From an uncultured Prevotella sp. (GTDB taxonomy: Bacteria > Bacteroidota > Bacteroidia > Bacteroidales > Bacteroidaceae), in NCBI GenBank assembly GCA_944320285.1, contig CALUGX010000005.1, positions 1 to 48,673 of the forward strand: 48,673 nt of DNA, in the 5' to 3' direction. A program made the position numbers and the translations under genes. Shown one piece after another: positions 24,303 through 32,925 of the stretch (position 1 is its first letter; each line of letters begins with the position of its first letter). The notes beneath the pieces were generated by a model. That model worked only from the letters and a program-made list of their open reading frames with translations. It was not told the DNA's origin and did no database searches.

Positions 24303-24977
24303 ATGGATATAAAAAGATTTTTCAACCCCGCAAATATATTTGCCCCCATGTTGCTGATAGGACTTTCGCTATGCACAGTGTCGTGCAGCGACGATGACGA
24401 CGACAACGGAGGCAACACTGTCACCATCAATGAGGTATACGGCAACTACACGGGCAAGATGCAGACCCTGACCGTGGTTCAAAACAGCGAAGGCGAGACT
24501 GCGGACGACGGCGAGACGACGGAAGGAGCAGACGTAACGGCCAGCGTTGACGCCAACTCTGTTGTCATAACAGACTTCCCCATAAAGGACATCGTGCTTT
24601 CCATCGTGGGCGACGAGACCGTGGCCGACGGCATAGTTGAAGCCGTAGGACAGGTGGATTACCGCATGGCGTACACCGCCGCGCTGTCTGCCGCAAAAGA
24701 CAGCATCAGCATGGATCTGAAGCCTGAAACATTGAAGCTCGACATCACAATACCGTCAAGCGACGGCGGCGAAGATGCCAAGCTCTCTGTCAACGTGAAA
24801 GTGGAAGTGGAAACCACTGGCAAATACTCTGTGGAGACGGGCGACTTGAAATTCAACATAACAGCTACGGAAGTAAAACTCGGCGAAGGCGACAACCAGA
24901 CGGCGTTGCCGACATTCAGCCCGACAACGTTCAAATTCGACTTGGATAAGGACGCCGTAACCCACCACCTCTACTAA
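24303..24977 (+). CDS. Surface lipoprotein, DUF4840-like
   Basis: A 224-residue lipoprotein. The signal sequence ends LIGLSLCTVSCSDDDDD; Cys is followed by an acidic run, which in Bacteroidetes marks export of lipoproteins to the cell surface. The mature part (VTINEVYGNYTGKMQTLTVV, then strands alternating with acidic loops) looks like a single lipocalin-like or beta-barrel domain of the DUF4840 kind; that family name is tentative. Asp and Glu are abundant. It is a single gene with a terminator 84 bp after the stop, and lies divergent from the histidine kinase gene. Function unknown; binding of a small ligand or surface decoration is possible. Confidence 0.7.
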   Translation: MDIKRFFNPANIFAPMLLIGLSLCTVSCSDDDDDNGGNTVTINEVYGNYTGKMQTLTVVQNSEGETADDGETTEGADVTASVDANSVVITDFPIKDIVLSIVGDETVADGIVEAVGQVDYRMAYTAALSAAKDSISMDLKPETLKLDITIPSSDGGEDAKLSVNVKVEVETTGKYSVETGDLKFNITATEVKLGEGDNQTALPTFSPTTFKFDLDKDAVTHHLY

Positions 24978-25061
24978 ACAGACAACCGCCGACGGATAAC
25001 GGCCCATCATTTATATACACTTATACTTTTTCATAGAATGCAATTTAGACAATCAATGAAG

Positions 25062-25100
25062 GAGTGCGCTTGCGGTGACGCAGGCGCACTCTGTTTTTTT
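25062..25100 (+). terminator. Terminator of the surface lipoprotein gene
   Basis: GAGTGCGC (25062-25069) pairs exactly with GCGCACTC (25084-25091), with an inner TGC/GCA pair, followed by CTGTTTTTTT. Confidence 0.85.
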
Positions 25101-25151
25101 GCAGAGGCCGAGGCAAGCTCCCGGAACCACGGCAAACAGCATGACAAAATG

Positions 25152-25245
25152 GGTTCATCCGCAAAAGGGCACCATTCATCCTGCAAAAGGACACCTTTCA
25201 TCCTGCAAAAGGGCACCTTTCGCAGGGCAATATGTGCCCTTTCGC
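25152..25245. repeat. Family A tandem repeat (three 21-22 bp units plus an inverted copy)
   Basis: Units beginning TTCATCC at 25154, 25175 and 25197 each contain GCAAAAGGgCACC. The third unit's AAAGGGCAC is repeated in inverse as GTGCCCTTT about 20 bp on. The rest of the spacer 24978-25324 has no gene apart from the terminator at 25062. Confidence 0.8.
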
Positions 25246-25324
25246 AAGATGCTGGCAGCCAGGCGGTTACGAAAGCCGTGGCACGCGGTATAATATTCCG
25301 GGAAAAAAGCCGTTAAATTATATA

Positions 25325-26812
25325 GTGAAAAACGACAACAAAGCCGTCAACAGTTACGGCCACGTACTGAAATACACGGGCATTTTTGGCGGCGTGCAGG
25401 TGCTGAACATACTCATCGGCCTTGTGCGCAACAAGGCCGTGGCCCTGCTCCTGGGGCCCGCAGGCATGGGTCTGGCGTCGCTCTACAACACGATAGCGAG
25501 CTTCGTGTCGCAGGGCACGGGCTTCGGCATATCGCTAAGCGCGATAAGGCACATATCCGAAATTTTCGACAGCGGCGACGAGGAGCGCACCCGCCGTTTC
25601 GTGCTGACGGTACGCGCATGGAGCCTGGTGGCCGCCCTGCTGGGTGCCGTGGTGTGCATAGCCGCGGCCCCGCTCATCTGCTCTTACGTGTTCGACGGCG
25701 AGGCTCACACTCTTGAAGTGATGTGCCTCGCGCCTATGGTGGCTCTCACTACCGTAACCAGCGGCGAGATGGCCATCCTGAAGGGAGCGCGGCGACTGCG
25801 CCAGCTGGCCGTGATGCAGGTGTGGATGGTGCTGGCGGCACTGGTCATAGCCGTGCCTGTCTACTGGAAGTTCCGCGCCGGGGGCATCGTCCCCGTGCTG
25901 CTGCTCACCGCCGCAGCCAACGCCGCGCTCACGCTGAATTATTCGTATCGCCTGTTCCCGCTGCGGCTGGGCGGCGCACCGGGCGCGCTGGGCGAAGGCG
26001 TGGGCATGGTAAGGCTCGGCGTGGCGTTCATCCTGTCAAGCGTGTTCGGCGTAGGAGCTGAAATGGTGGTGCGCTCGTTTCTTAACGCCACGGCCTCGCT
26101 CGACGCCGTGGGACTCTACAACGCCGGGTATATGCTCACCGTGACTTATGCGGGCATGGTGTTCTCGGCTATGGAGGCCGACTTCTTCCCGCGTCTCTCC
26201 GCCGTCAACCACGACGCCGACGCCGTGGCCTTAACCGTCAACAGGCAGATAGAAGTGTCGCTGCTGATACTCTCACCCATGCTAACGGCCATGATGCTGG
26301 CCCTGCCCGTGCTCTTGCCGCTGCTCTTCAGCGGCAAGTTTGCCCCCGTAGTCGGCATGGCCCAGGCTGCGGTACTGTCGATGTACGCGCGTGCTTTGCT
26401 CATGCCCGTCACTTACATCACGCTGGCCAAGGGCCACTCGCGGGCATATATCGTAACCGAGGGCATATCGGCTGTTGGACTGGTGGTCGCCGTCATAGCG
26501 TGCTTCAGCCGCTGGGGGCTCACCGGGGCGGGCTTCGCTATCGTGGCGGCCAACCTGCTCGACCTCATCGTCATACTCGTTTACGCCGGTGTGCGCTACC
26601 GCTTCCGCCTCTCGCCGCAGGTGCTGGCGTGCGCCGCCGTGCACATTCCCCTCGGCATTGCGGCATACGCGGCCACCTGCGCCCCTGACGTATGGCTGCG
26701 GATATGCGGCGGGGCGGGTGCCGTGGCGATAAGCACAGCCCTATCACTACGCACGCTGTACAAGAAGACTTCACTCTGGAACAAACTGAAAGAGAAGTTT
26801 TTAAGGAAATAA
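25325..26812 (+). CDS. O-antigen translocase / Wzx-type flippase
   Basis: A 495-residue polytopic inner-membrane protein with about 12-14 TM helices. The opening SYGHVLKYTGIFGGVQVLNILIGLVRNKAVALLLGPAGMGLASLYNTI is typical of the MATE-like polysaccharide flippase (Wzx) family that moves undecaprenyl-linked glycans across the membrane. A GTG at 25325 (VKNDNKAVNSYGHV) is chosen; the longer frame from 25232 runs through family A repeats, which are unlikely to be coding. It opens the envelope-polysaccharide region. No Wzy polymerase or ligase is seen in the window, so the glycan it moves is unknown. Confidence 0.87.
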   Translation: MKNDNKAVNSYGHVLKYTGIFGGVQVLNILIGLVRNKAVALLLGPAGMGLASLYNTIASFVSQGTGFGISLSAIRHISEIFDSGDEERTRRFVLTVRAWSLVAALLGAVVCIAAAPLICSYVFDGEAHTLEVMCLAPMVALTTVTSGEMAILKGARRLRQLAVMQVWMVLAALVIAVPVYWKFRAGGIVPVLLLTAAANAALTLNYSYRLFPLRLGGAPGALGEGVGMVRLGVAFILSSVFGVGAEMVVRSFLNATASLDAVGLYNAGYMLTVTYAGMVFSAMEADFFPRLSAVNHDADAVALTVNRQIEVSLLILSPMLTAMMLALPVLLPLLFSGKFAPVVGMAQAAVLSMYARALLMPVTYITLAKGHSRAYIVTEGISAVGLVVAVIACFSRWGLTGAGFAIVAANLLDLIVILVYAGVRYRFRLSPQVLACAAVHIPLGIAAYAATCAPDVWLRICGGAGAVAISTALSLRTLYKKTSLWNKLKEKFLRK

Positions 26813-26891
26813 ACGGCCTCCCTACGGCGCGCGCCGGACAACAGGGCACGCCGTGGGTACGCCTGCAATTCAACACAAATTTTTATTTCTT

Positions 26892-26933
26892 ATAAGTAAC
26901 AGATTTGCCATTTTCTACAAATTTGTTACTTAC
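26892..26933. repeat. 16-bp imperfect hairpin after the flippase gene
   Basis: ATAAGTAACAGATTTG (26892-26907) and CAAATTTGTTACTTAC (26918-26933) pair at 14 of 16 positions with a 10-nt loop. No T-run follows, so its role is unclear. Confidence 0.65.
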
Positions 26934-26986
26934 GAGAAACAAATTTTGCCGCTTTCGACATTTTATTCAGCTTCATTATACATAGC

Positions 26987-27258
26987 GCAAGACCGGTTCA
27001 TCCGCAGTTCAGGTGTATGCCTTTTAATTATAATCAAAATCGTATCATCGAGTTTTCTTCTTAAAAGAAAAAATATCAATACATTATCCATAAATAAACA
27101 AGTCGTTATATGAAATGCAATTTCATTAGCATGATTTGAACAAATATCATGTGTGATGCATTGATTATCAAGCGGTTACGAATTGCATTATTTGTGTAAA
27201 AGACTGAATGTCAAGTATTTAGCGCTATACACCTAAACTGCGGATGAACCGCAAGACC
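26987..27258. mobile_element. MITE-like element with 25-bp TIRs and 6-8 bp target duplication
   Basis: Terminal inverted repeats are CGGTTCATCCGCAGTTCAGG+TGTAT (26994-27018) and the inverse at 27227-27251, with one mismatch in 25. The AT-rich interior of about 208 bp has no convincing gene. GCAAGACC is found at both edges (26987-26994 and 27251-27258), of which CAAGAC is strictly outside the arms, as expected for a target site duplication. It is too short for a transposase, so it would be moved by one encoded elsewhere. The spacer 26813-27455 holds this element, the hairpin at 26892 and the promoter at 27402. Confidence 0.75.
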
Positions 27259-27401
27259 TGCCGCACCGACGGCAGCTAAAGCCCAGCGTACAGCCGCCAC
27301 GGCGGTTTAGCCATGCAAAAGACGCCTTTTTGCAAACCATCAGACACACAGGCGTTTAGCGTCCCGCCGCGAGGCAAACTCCACTTTTTCACATTTTATT
27401 T

Positions 27402-27432
27402 ATTGTAAATGAAATAAAAAGATGTAATTTTG
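27402..27432 (+). promoter_or_regulatory. Promoter of the phosphoethanolamine-transferase-like gene
   Basis: ATTG (27402-27405), 19-bp spacer and TAATTTTG (27425-27432). One mismatch in the -33 element; spacing exact. The ATG is at 27456. Confidence 0.65.
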
Positions 27433-27455
27433 CCGAAAATTTTACTTCAATCAGG

Positions 27456-29273
27456 ATGAATCTTGCTTACAAGATAGGGCGGATACTGTCGTCAGTGCTC
27501 AGGCCCTTGCGCGATTACGGCGCGTTCATGGTGTTCATGTACGTGCTTGGACTGGTGTGCGTCTACGCCGTGGTGCCCGCCAAGCGCGGCTACCATGCCT
27601 ATTCGCTCGCCCCGCAAGAGCTGTTCTTGGACGTCTGCCTGCTGACACTCGTGCTGTGGATGCTGCCGCACAGGATAGGGCTGTGGCTCAAACGGGCGAT
27701 GTACGTCGTGGCTTACACGTTGGTGATAGTGGATGTGTACTGCTTCGTTAAGTTCGACACTACCATCACCCCCACGATGCTCCTGCTCGTGGGAGAGACC
27801 AACAGCGAGGAAGCCACTGAATTCATCGACTCTTACCTCACGCTGAACGTCATCTTCAGCCGCCTCGGACGGGTGCTGCTGGTGCTGCTCGCCCACGTAG
27901 CATGGACGGTGGTCTGGCATAAGAAGCCCCGCCCCACATCCACGTTGCGGAAGAGATTGGAACAGGCGAAAGGGATATTCAGCTCCCCTCTGACAGCGGG
28001 GCTGGGCGGGGTCATAGTCCTCGCCGCCTTCGTTTACTGCGCCGCCGTGGGCTGGAAGAACAAGGCGGCGTTCGCCCGGCTGATGTCTTACGACAACATC
28101 GGCGACGTGGAACACGAGCTTACGCGCAAGGACTGCGCCGTGCTCTACCACCCGGTCTACCGCCTCGCCTTCAGCATTTACGCCAACGAGCTGACGGCCA
28201 AGCAGGTGGTGAAGCTCGTGGACAACATCGACAAGGCCGTGGTGGACAGCTGCTCGATGCGCAGCAAGAACGTGGTGCTCATCATCGGCGAGAGCTACAA
28301 CCGCCACCACGCAAGTCTCTACGGCTACGGACTGCCTACCACGCCGCGACAGGAAGAGCGCGCACGGCGCGGACGGCTGGTGCCCTTCAGCGACGTAGTG
28401 GCCCCGTGGAACTTGACGAGCTTCGTCTTCAAATACCTGTTTTCGCTCTACGCCGTGGGCGACAAGGGCGAATGGTGCGACTATCCGCTCTTCCCCGAAC
28501 TGTTCCGCAAGGCCGGCTACCACGTCACTTTCCTCACCAACCAGTTCCTGCCGCAGGCAAAGGAGGCCGTCTACGACTTCAGCGGGGGCTTCTTCCTCAA
28601 CAACCCGGAGCTCAGCCGGGCAATGTTCGACACGCGCAACGAGCAGCTTTACCGCTACGACGACGGTATGCTGAAGGAATACGACCGGCTGAAGGCGCAA
28701 AACAAAGAGAACAACCTGATAATATTCCACCTCAAGGGCCAGCACGTTGACTACCGCACGCGCTTCCCGCTGAGCCGCCGCAAGTTCAACCCCGACGATT
28801 ACGAACGCCCCGACCTCAAGCAAAAGGAACTGAGGGTGCTGTCCGACTATGACAACGCCATACTCTACAACGACTCCATCGTGGACGAAATAATCAAGCG
28901 GTTCGAGGACGAGGAGGCCGTCGTAATATACGTGCCCGACCACGGCGAGGAGTGTTACGGCGAGGGAGTGCACTTCTACGGACGTATGCACTCTACCGAA
29001 ATCACTGCACGACTGGCGCGCGAGGAGTTTGACATACCCTTCTGGATATGGTGCTCGCACGACTTCATGGTAAACCATCCCGCTCTTTACGGCGACATAC
29101 TGAAGGCGCGCGACTGTCGCTACATGACCGACGCGCTGCCCCACCTGCTGCTTTACCTCGCGGGCATCAGTTCGCCCCACTACCGCGAAAGCCTCAACAT
29201 CCTGGCTCCGGGGTACGACGAGGCGCGCCCAAGGATACTGAAGAATACTACGGATTATGATAAGCTAAAATAG
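27456..29273 (+). CDS. Sulfatase-fold phosphoethanolamine transferase-like membrane enzyme
   Basis: A 605-residue protein with about five N-terminal TM helices and a periplasmic alkaline-phosphatase/sulfatase-fold domain from about residue 265. KNVVLIIGESYNRHHASLYGYG supplies a metal-binding Glu (Glu279). In NLTSFVFKYLFS, Thr321 aligns with the nucleophile Thr of EptA/MCR-type enzymes. VPDHGEE gives Asp495-His496, and VHFYGRMHS a further His. These enzymes transfer phosphoethanolamine from phosphatidylethanolamine to lipid A or other glycans, which can alter resistance to cationic peptides. The acceptor cannot be told. It has its own promoter and lies upstream of two acyltransferase genes in a glycan-modifying region. 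Confidence 0.85.
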   Translation: MNLAYKIGRILSSVLRPLRDYGAFMVFMYVLGLVCVYAVVPAKRGYHAYSLAPQELFLDVCLLTLVLWMLPHRIGLWLKRAMYVVAYTLVIVDVYCFVKFDTTITPTMLLLVGETNSEEATEFIDSYLTLNVIFSRLGRVLLVLLAHVAWTVVWHKKPRPTSTLRKRLEQAKGIFSSPLTAGLGGVIVLAAFVYCAAVGWKNKAAFARLMSYDNIGDVEHELTRKDCAVLYHPVYRLAFSIYANELTAKQVVKLVDNIDKAVVDSCSMRSKNVVLIIGESYNRHHASLYGYGLPTTPRQEERARRGRLVPFSDVVAPWNLTSFVFKYLFSLYAVGDKGEWCDYPLFPELFRKAGYHVTFLTNQFLPQAKEAVYDFSGGFFLNNPELSRAMFDTRNEQLYRYDDGMLKEYDRLKAQNKENNLIIFHLKGQHVDYRTRFPLSRRKFNPDDYERPDLKQKELRVLSDYDNAILYNDSIVDEIIKRFEDEEAVVIYVPDHGEECYGEGVHFYGRMHSTEITARLAREEFDIPFWIWCSHDFMVNHPALYGDILKARDCRYMTDALPHLLLYLAGISSPHYRESLNILAPGYDEARPRILKNTTDYDKLK

Positions 29274-29281
29274 GGCAGTCC

Positions 29282-29540
29282 CTCTCCGGCTCCCCCGCCG
29301 GGGGAGAGCCTGCAACGCATAAGACACGTTTCAGGCTGCGAAAGGGCACAAAACGCAAGACAAAAGGGCACGTTTTGCACCGCAAAAGGACACAAACGGG
29401 CAAGGCCCTGACAATCAACGGATTAACTAACCGGATATAAGCAACGTAAAGATTGCTTCAAAACATAATAAAGGAATACGTAAAAACACCTGCCGCCGCA
29501 CATCAAGCTCCCTCCCTTAGGGAGGGCGGGGGTGGGTGTA
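29282..29540. repeat. Spacer filled with family B and A repeats
   Basis: CTCCCCC-GCC-GGGGGAG hairpin (29290-29306), then family A motifs (AAAGGGCACAAAACGC, AAAAGGGCACGTTTTGCACC, CAAAAGGACAC at 29340-29392), then a full family B copy (29501-29540). No ORF is supported. The next gene starts at 29554, 14 bp after the family B copy. Confidence 0.75.
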
Positions 29541-29553
29541 AAATGATACAACA

Positions 29554-30618
29554 ATGAACAAACCACTTCTTTCACTCGCCGAGTCGAAAGCGTTGCGCGG
29601 CATCGCGATACTCGGAATAATACTCCACAACTACTGCCACTTCCTCGGCTTTGCCGTCAAGGAGAACGAATACACGTTCACTGCGGCCAAGCCCATGCAG
29701 CTGCTCGACAGGATTACGTCGCTCAACCCCGACCTGTTCGTCCACATCATGTCGTTCTTCGGACATTACGGCGTGCCCGTATTTTTGTTCATCAGCGGTT
29801 TCGGTCTCGTCGTGAAGTACGAGCAGAAGACCCCGCAGCCCGTGCGCCCGCTGCCATTCATCGGCTACCATTACCTGAAACTGCTGCGCCTGATGGTGCT
29901 GGGCTACGTGGCGTTCGCCGCCGTGAGCTGCCTGCTGCCCCACGGATACCGCGGCTACACGGCCGGGAACGTTGTGGCGCAGCTGCTGATGTACATCAAC
30001 CTGCTGCCCGATCCGGACCATATCATCAAGCCGGGGCCGTACTGGTTTTTCGGCCTCATGCTCCAACTTTACATCGTCTACCGCCTCGCTCTCTACCGCC
30101 GCACGTCGTGGCTCACCGTCGCTCTCATCGCCGTATGCTGGGTGACGCAGTCCGTCTTCGCGCCGGAGACCAAGGCCGACGTGGACGCTCTCAACCGCAT
30201 ACGCTACAACTTCATCGGCGGTATGCTGCCCTTCGGCGCGGGAGTGCTCTACGCCCGCCACGGCCGCAGCCTCAAGACGCAGGCTTACGCCGCAATAGCG
30301 GCGGTGTCGGCCGTGGCCGTGTTCGCGGGCAGCTTCTTCTTCCAGGCATGGCTGTGGGTGCCGCTGTTCGTGGTGACGGGTGCCGTGGCCACGGTGAAGC
30401 TCGTGCCTGAAAAGGCCCTTGCGCCGTGTGTCTGGTTCGGGGCAATATCCTCCGCCCTGTTCGTGGTGCACCCCCTGACGCGCGAAGTGATAATACGCCT
30501 GTCCTACCACGGCTACGTCTACACGGGTCTCGCCCTCTACATGGCGGCCTCCATAGCGCTGGCGTGGCTGTTCAAGATAGCGTTCAGATACATACCCAAA
30601 CCCGTACTGAAGCAATGA
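29554..30618 (+). CDS. Acyltransferase-3-like membrane protein (1)
   Basis: A 354-residue polytopic membrane protein of the acyltransferase-3 type. SKALRGIAILGIILHNYCHFLG carries the conserved Arg and His of helix 1, and YGVPVFLFISGFGLVVKYEQ is the signature of the second helix. About ten TM helices in total. These enzymes move acyl groups, often acetyl, onto extracytoplasmic sugars. The stop codon overlaps the start of a second acyltransferase (ATGA), so the two are coupled. The exact donor and acceptor are unknown. Confidence 0.87.
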   Translation: MNKPLLSLAESKALRGIAILGIILHNYCHFLGFAVKENEYTFTAAKPMQLLDRITSLNPDLFVHIMSFFGHYGVPVFLFISGFGLVVKYEQKTPQPVRPLPFIGYHYLKLLRLMVLGYVAFAAVSCLLPHGYRGYTAGNVVAQLLMYINLLPDPDHIIKPGPYWFFGLMLQLYIVYRLALYRRTSWLTVALIAVCWVTQSVFAPETKADVDALNRIRYNFIGGMLPFGAGVLYARHGRSLKTQAYAAIAAVSAVAVFAGSFFFQAWLWVPLFVVTGAVATVKLVPEKALAPCVWFGAISSALFVVHPLTREVIIRLSYHGYVYTGLALYMAASIALAWLFKIAFRYIPKPVLKQ

Positions 30619-31607
30619 AACGACCGATAGAACTCTCCGACATCAGCCGTTACCGCGGCGAACTGATGGGGCTGGCGATGCTCTTCGTCATGCTTTTCCA
30701 CGTGTGGATGCCGCGCAGCAACCCCATGTACGGCCTTGTGCGCTGCGGCAACGTGGGCGTTGACATCTTTCTGCTGCTCAGCGGAGTGGGCCTGTGGTAC
30801 TCATGGAGCAAAACGCCGTCGGCAAAACATTTCTTCAAGCGCCGCCTGCTGCGCATCTATCCGGCGTGGGTCGTCATGGCGAGCCTGTTCTACATACCCA
30901 ACTACATTAACACTCCGGGCGGCGGATACAGCCCGGACATACCCAACCTGGTGGCGAACATCCTCGTAGGATGGAGCTTCTGGAGGGTTGACGACCTGAC
31001 GTTCTGGTTCGTGCCGGCTATCATGGCACTTTACATCATAGCCCCGGCCTACATGAGCCTCATCCGCCGCTATCCCGCCTACCGCTGGACGCCCGCCTTG
31101 GCGATGGTCCTGGCCGTCATGGTGCAGTATTACCCGCCCGTACATCAAGCCGTGGGCCACCTCGAAATCTTCTTCAGCCGCGTGCCGATATTCCTCATCG
31201 GAGTGAACCTCGGAGCATGGGTGAAAGAGCGGCGCACGCTCGACGGACAGGCCATGTGGCTCGTAGTCGCGGCCTTCGTGATGAGCCTGGCCATGTGCGT
31301 GGAATTCGAGGAGGCGTGGCGCGGCCGCTTCCCGCTGTTCATTGAGCGAATGGTCTACATTCCACTGACGCTCTCGATGGTGGTGTTGCTCGCCCAGATG
31401 CTGCGCAAGACGCCGCTGGCAGTGCGCCGCGCGCTGGCATTCATCGGCACAATCAGCCTGGAACTGTACCTGATACACATACAGTTCGTGATGAAATACA
31501 TCACACCTTACAAGCTGGGCTACTGCCTCACGGCACTCACGATGATTGCCGTGTCGCTCGTCCTGGCGTGGCTGCTAAGTAAAATAATATCAAAGGTGGT
31601 AGGATAA
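30615..31607 (+). CDS. Acyltransferase-3-like membrane protein (2)
   Basis: A 330-residue acyltransferase-3 protein. ISRYRGELMGLAMLFVMLFHVWMP has the Arg/His pair, and GNVGVDIFLLLSGVGLWYSW matches the family's VDxFFxLSG motif. About ten TM helices. Start 30615 is within the stop codon of the preceding gene; the frame extends further upstream through that gene's shadow and is not used. The Arg/His pairs of the two tandem enzymes differ in context (HNYCH versus FHVWMP), so they may act on different positions of the glycan. Confidence 0.88.
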   Translation: MKRPIELSDISRYRGELMGLAMLFVMLFHVWMPRSNPMYGLVRCGNVGVDIFLLLSGVGLWYSWSKTPSAKHFFKRRLLRIYPAWVVMASLFYIPNYINTPGGGYSPDIPNLVANILVGWSFWRVDDLTFWFVPAIMALYIIAPAYMSLIRRYPAYRWTPALAMVLAVMVQYYPPVHQAVGHLEIFFSRVPIFLIGVNLGAWVKERRTLDGQAMWLVVAAFVMSLAMCVEFEEAWRGRFPLFIERMVYIPLTLSMVVLLAQMLRKTPLAVRRALAFIGTISLELYLIHIQFVMKYITPYKLGYCLTALTMIAVSLVLAWLLSKIISKVVG

Positions 31608-31630
31608 AACACCAAACACACAACTCCTGA

Positions 31631-31812
31631 CACCCGCCCCAACCCTCCCGAAGGGAGGGAGTTTGATATGACTTGTTGATTTGGGAAAGGGCTACACGTC
31701 CCATCCGTCACATCGGTCCCATTCAACAAAAAAACAAAAAGGCACGAAACGCTGCCTGAAAGGGCACAAACGGGCAAAGGGCTGATAATCAGCCGATTGG
31801 CAAAAGCAAAAA
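31631..31812. repeat. Family B and family A repeats before the UbiA-type gene
   Basis: Family B copy at 31631-31670 (CACCCGCCCCAACCCTCCCG, then AAGGGAGGGAGTTTGATATG), family A motifs around 31738-31812 (GAAAGGGCACAAACGGGCAA, AGGGCTGATAATCAGCCGAT, TGGCAAAAGC). The last part (CTGATAATCAGCCGATTGGC) recurs near 42580 and 44618 in altered form. No gene. Confidence 0.75.
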
Positions 31813-31891
31813 ATGAAGGTGGAATGCGAGCCTAAGGCAATGACAAATGGCTTTAACTTCCCCTAACTTCTATAACTTCTATAAATTCTTT

Positions 31892-32773
31892 ATGAACAAC
31901 ATCCTACGTCTCATCCGCCCTCAGCAGTGGCTTAAAAACGTGTTCGTACTGTTGCCGATGTTCTTCGGCGGCAGCCTGCTCGACGCCGGCGACATACTCG
32001 CCTCGCTGCTGACGTTCGTGGCTTACAGCTTCGTTGCGTCGTCGGTCTATTGCTTCAACGACATCAACGACCTTGAAGCCGACCGCCGGCATCCCGTGAA
32101 GCGCCACCGCCCGATAGCCTCAGGCGCGCTGTCGGTACGCACGGCGTGGCTGCTGATGGCGCTGATGCTCGTCCTCGCAGCCATCACCACGGCCCTCATC
32201 GGCGACAGGCACGCCATGAAGGTGGGCGGTGTGCTGGCGTTTTACTACGTGATGAACCTCGCCTACTGCGCCCGCCTGAAGCAATACGCCATAGTTGACG
32301 TCTGCATCGTGGCATTCGGATTTGTGCTGAGGGTGCTGGCCGGTGGCTTCGCCACGGATGTGGTGCTGAGCAAATGGTTAGTGCTGATGACATTCCTGCT
32401 GACGCTCTTCCTCTCGTTCGCCAAGCGGCGCGACGACGTTGTACGGATGAACGAGACAGGCGAGCCGCCCCGCAAGAACACCATACGCTACAACCTGACG
32501 TTCATCAACCAGGCAATCACCGTAACGGCGGCCGTCACCCTTGTGTGCTACATCATGTACACAGTGTCGCCCGAAGTAACGGCGCGCTTCCATTCTGATA
32601 TGCTCTATCTCACGTCCGTGTTCGTCTTGCTCGGCCTGTTGAGGTATATGCAGATAACGGTGGTTGACAAAAAGAGCGGCGACCCTACGAAGATGATGCT
32701 CAGCGACAGGTTCACGCAGCTCGTGGTCGCAGCCTGGGCACTGACGTTCGTAGTGCTGATATACGTAGTTTAA
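31892..32773 (+). CDS. UbiA-family prenyltransferase, decaprenyl-phosphate phosphoribosyltransferase-like
   Basis: A 293-residue integral membrane protein with about eight TM helices. It has the Mg2+-binding motif NDINDLEADRRHPVKRHRPI (starting about residue 54) that is typical of the DPPR-synthase branch of UbiA proteins, plus AFGFVLRVLAGG and LFLSFAKRRDD. In mycobacteria this branch makes decaprenylphosphoryl-5-phosphoribose from a lipid phosphate and PRPP. Start 31892 (MNNILRLIRPQQWLKNVFVL) is chosen over an upstream ATG at 31847. It is followed by a HAD-IB phosphatase gene and a GT-C-like gene, as would fit a pentose-lipid pathway. Confidence 0.85.
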   Translation: MNNILRLIRPQQWLKNVFVLLPMFFGGSLLDAGDILASLLTFVAYSFVASSVYCFNDINDLEADRRHPVKRHRPIASGALSVRTAWLLMALMLVLAAITTALIGDRHAMKVGGVLAFYYVMNLAYCARLKQYAIVDVCIVAFGFVLRVLAGGFATDVVLSKWLVLMTFLLTLFLSFAKRRDDVVRMNETGEPPRKNTIRYNLTFINQAITVTAAVTLVCYIMYTVSPEVTARFHSDMLYLTSVFVLLGLLRYMQITVVDKKSGDPTKMMLSDRFTQLVVAAWALTFVVLIYVV

Positions 32774-32925
32774 GTGAAAAGTGAAAAATGAAAAACGAAA
32801 AATCCAATAGCCGGGAAATGAAGAATTATTAATGAAAAATTAATAACCAAATGGCCGCCGGCCCCAACTTACCGGCCCTCCCAAATCTCCCCGTTCTACC
32901 ATTTTTCCCAGAAAATCAAGCAACA

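Noticed and set aside
25154-25220. Possible CRISPR array
   Set aside because: Only three units of 21-22 bp in direct contact without spacers, and no cas genes in the window.
27492-29180. 562-residue open frame on the minus strand opposite the phosphoethanolamine-transferase-like gene
   Set aside because: Its translation is His/Val/Glu/Arg-rich without motifs, and the plus-strand gene has clear catalytic motifs. It is a GC-driven shadow.
29572-30615. 347-residue minus-strand frame opposite the first acyltransferase
   Set aside because: Glu/His/Arg-rich shadow with no hydrophobic or catalytic pattern.
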